A model generated the notes under the pieces. The model did no database searches and was not told where the DNA came from. It saw only the letters and a program-made list of their open reading frames with translations. A stretch of DNA of 15,481 nt from Anaerolineae bacterium (GTDB lineage: Bacteria > Chloroflexota > Anaerolineae > JAAYZQ01). The DNA lies in the NCBI GenBank assembly GCA_016926595.1, contig JAFGOG010000085.1, forward strand, positions 1-15,481, read 5' to 3'. Below are positions 13,982 to 15,481 of the stretch, one piece after another; position 1 is the stretch's first letter, and each line of letters begins with the position of its first letter. Both the position numbers and the translations under genes were made by a program.

Positions 13982-14605
13982 ATGTCGTCGACCGAAGTCC
14001 CATTCTTCACCGATCCCACCGGCAGAGAGCACCTCTTGGCTGGCGAAAGCACAACCATCGGCCGGGCCGTCGATAGCGACATCGTCATCACCAGCCGGCG
14101 GGTGTCACGCGAGCACACCCGCGTTGAGCGCCAGGGCCGGCACGTAATGCTGATCGACCTGGGCAGCACCAACGGCACCTTTCTCAACGGCGAGCGGGTG
14201 TTGGCCCCTGTCAGGCTGCGCGACGGTGATCTGGTGTCGATCGGCGACGTGATTCTCGTCTTTCACGATCCGGAAAGCACCTTCCTGGAGACCCCCTTCC
14301 CCGACCTGGAAGTGGACCTATCCGCCGGAACCGTGCGCGTCGACCGTCGCCTGGTCGAGCTGTCGCCCAAGGAGTTTGCGCTGCTGGCCTACCTGTACGA
14401 GCATCGCGGTCAAGTCTGTTCCAAGGACGACATTGGCTACGCCGTTTGGCCCGAATACCGCCAAGGCGTGTATGACTATCAGATCGAAAACCTCGTGCGC
14501 CGCCTCCGTTCCCGGATCGAGCCCGATCCCAACAACCCACAGCTTTTGCTCACCATGCGCGGCCTGGGCTACAAGCTCATCGCCCCTCCGGGCCCCTCTC
14601 CTTGA
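13982..14605 (+). CDS. FHA-winged-helix transcriptional regulator
   Basis: This 207-residue protein joins an N-terminal FHA domain (about 5-98) to a C-terminal OmpR/PhoB-type winged helix (about 109-202). The FHA domain keeps the phosphothreonine-binding residues: Gly27-Arg28, Ser42, His45 and Asn64-Gly65 within DLGSTNGTFLNG. The DNA-binding half shows LSPKEFALLAYLYEHRGQV, then a recognition helix near VYDYQIENLVRRLRSRI, and the wing GLGYKL. No receiver domain is present, so a phosphopeptide may replace aspartyl phosphorylation as input. The order is opposite to that of mycobacterial EmbR, whose FHA domain is C-terminal. It follows the PII-like gene by 25 bases, and a Ser/Thr kinase gene begins 184 bases further on, a likely signalling partner. 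Confidence 0.92.
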   Translation: MSSTEVPFFTDPTGREHLLAGESTTIGRAVDSDIVITSRRVSREHTRVERQGRHVMLIDLGSTNGTFLNGERVLAPVRLRDGDLVSIGDVILVFHDPESTFLETPFPDLEVDLSAGTVRVDRRLVELSPKEFALLAYLYEHRGQVCSKDDIGYAVWPEYRQGVYDYQIENLVRRLRSRIEPDPNNPQLLLTMRGLGYKLIAPPGPSP

Positions 14606-14646
14606 TAGGGAGATGGTTGGGGGCGGGGTAACCTTCCTTCACCATC

Positions 14647-14691
14647 ATTTCCTCACGCCGATTCCCTCCTGGGGAATCGGCGTGAGGAAAT
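14647..14691 (+). terminator. Perfect 20-bp inverted repeat, possible terminator
   Basis: Bases 14647-14666 are fully complementary to 14672-14691, with a 5-base TCCTG loop. The place, 42 bases after the FHA regulator and before the kinase, fits an operon end. There is no T-run after the stem, so factor-assisted termination, mRNA end protection or a small palindromic element are alternatives. Confidence 0.5.
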
Positions 14692-14725
14692 ACTATACAA
14701 ACTGATACAGCCTCAATAGCCGGCT

Positions 14726-14770
14726 GTTAGCTAACGGATAGGCAACACAGCCAAAAGTATGCTATCATAC
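14726..14770 (+). promoter_or_regulatory. Kinase upstream region with two palindromes and -10-like boxes
   Basis: GTTAGCTAAC (14726-14735) is a perfect 10-bp palindrome. GTATG (14757-14761) and CATAC (14766-14770) flank CTAT, embedding the possible -10 boxes TATGCT (14758-14763) and TATCAT (14763-14768). No good -35 sequence is found at 17 bases, which would suit an activator-dependent promoter. Evidence is weak. Confidence 0.35.
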
Positions 14771-14789
14771 CCGTCCAAGGGAGGAGAAC

Positions 14790-15481
14790 GTGCCTGCTGA
14801 TTCACTGGAAGGACAAAACCTGGGCAAATACCGGGTGTTAGAGCCGTTGGGCCGCGGCGGGATGGCCCGTGTCTACCGGGCCTACCACCCGCAGCTTGAC
14901 CGGTACGTGGCGATCAAAGTTCTGCGCTCCGACCTGGTAGACGAAGAGCAGTTCCTGGCCCGCTTCAAACGCGAGGCCCGGGCTGTGGCTTCCCTGCGCC
15001 ACCCAAACATCGTCCAGGTCTTTGATTGTGACGTCCAGGATGATGTCTACTATATGGTCATGGAGCTGTTGGAAGCCGACAACCTGGCCATGCGCCTGGA
15101 CGACTATCACGCCCATGACGAGCGGATAGCATGGGGGGAAATGGTGCGCATCCTGCTCGACGTGCTCGACGCGCTGGCCTACGCTCACGGCGAAGGAATG
15201 ATCCACCGCGACGTCAAGCCGGCCAACATCCTCCTGACCCGGCGAGGCCAGGCCGTGCTTACCGACTTTGGCATCGCCCAGATCGTCGGCAGCACGCGCT
15301 ACACCATCTCTGGCGCGCTGATGGGCACCCTGAGCTACATGGCGCCGGAGCAAGGGCTCGAGGGTCAGTGCGACGCCCGCAGCGACATCTATTCGCTGGG
15401 CATCGTCTTTTACGAGATGATGATTGGCGAGCCGCCATTCGACGCCGAGACGCCGCTGGCCATCCTGATGAAGCACGTCAA
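14790..15481 (+). CDS. Serine/threonine protein kinase (PknB-like), 3' partial
   Basis: The frame is open from a GTG at 14790, with GGAGG 5 bases upstream, to the end of the window (230 codons). It is a Hanks-type kinase domain: Gly-rich loop GRGGMARVY (residues 22-29... with Gly21 before it), VAIK with Lys43, catalytic HRDVKPAN (His139, Asp141, Lys143), metal-binding DFG at 159-161, an activation segment with several Ser/Thr residues, MAPEQ with APE at 185-187, and DIYSLGIVFYEM. All catalytic residues are present, so an active kinase is expected. In this class a membrane helix and sensor domain often follow, but that part is outside the window. The gene is adjacent to an FHA-winged-helix regulator, a natural phosphothreonine reader. 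Because it lacks a stop codon, its antisense frame can mislead. Confidence 0.95.
   Translation, partial: MPADSLEGQNLGKYRVLEPLGRGGMARVYRAYHPQLDRYVAIKVLRSDLVDEEQFLARFKREARAVASLRHPNIVQVFDCDVQDDVYYMVMELLEADNLAMRLDDYHAHDERIAWGEMVRILLDVLDALAYAHGEGMIHRDVKPANILLTRRGQAVLTDFGIAQIVGSTRYTISGALMGTLSYMAPEQGLEGQCDARSDIYSLGIVFYEMMIGEPPFDAETPLAILMKHV

Noticed and set aside
14838..15476. Long minus-strand open frame of 212 codons
   Set aside because: It is antisense to a kinase domain with all catalytic motifs on the plus strand; its sequence has no recognisable domain.
1..15481. CRISPR arrays, tRNA or rRNA genes, phage or defence genes
   Set aside because: No short regularly spaced repeats, cloverleaf-like sequences, rRNA-like blocks or recognisable phage or nuclease families were seen.

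Overview
The window looks like chromosomal DNA from a GC-rich bacterium, most likely a member of the Chloroflexota. That placement is an inference. It rests on a Thr/Pro linker after a lipoprotein signal (the ATATPIPTPTP type), a YLPLVLKN motif in a secreted protein, a eukaryote-like Ser/Thr kinase, and an FHA-winged-helix regulator. No rRNA, tRNA, CRISPR array, transposase or phage gene was seen. Coding density is high, with no gene-free stretch over about 185 bases.

Region 1 (1-3879, + strand) holds three genes joined by ATGA start/stop overlaps: a 5'-truncated secreted protein made of two nearly identical domains, a small DUF3307-type membrane protein, and a lipoprotein-anchored class B penicillin-binding protein. 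Region 2 (3976-8317, - strand) reads threonine synthase (thrC), ECF sigma factor, zinc-finger transmembrane anti-sigma factor, and a CARDB-repeat lipoprotein. The anti-sigma ectodomain shares a distinctive sequence pattern with the lipoprotein, so the last three genes may form an envelope-sensing unit. Sigma70-type promoters are readable in front of thrC and in front of the sigma gene.

Region 3 (8416-14605, + strand) is the most unusual part. A cassette of promoter, NhaD/ArsB-family permease and UspA-family protein occurs twice in tandem. It is followed closely by a CPA2 cation/proton antiporter, a PII-like small protein and an FHA-winged-helix regulator. The two permeases differ at a key acidic residue (Asn in copy 1, Asp in copy 2) and at the N-terminus. 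Copy 1 seems to start at an ATT codon. The layout suggests ion or pH homeostasis with nucleotide-type or stress signalling built in.

Region 4 (14606-15481) has a perfect 20-bp inverted repeat, small palindromes, and the first 230 codons of a Ser/Thr protein kinase that runs off the end. With the FHA-winged-helix protein just upstream, it suggests phosphothreonine-dependent transcription control.
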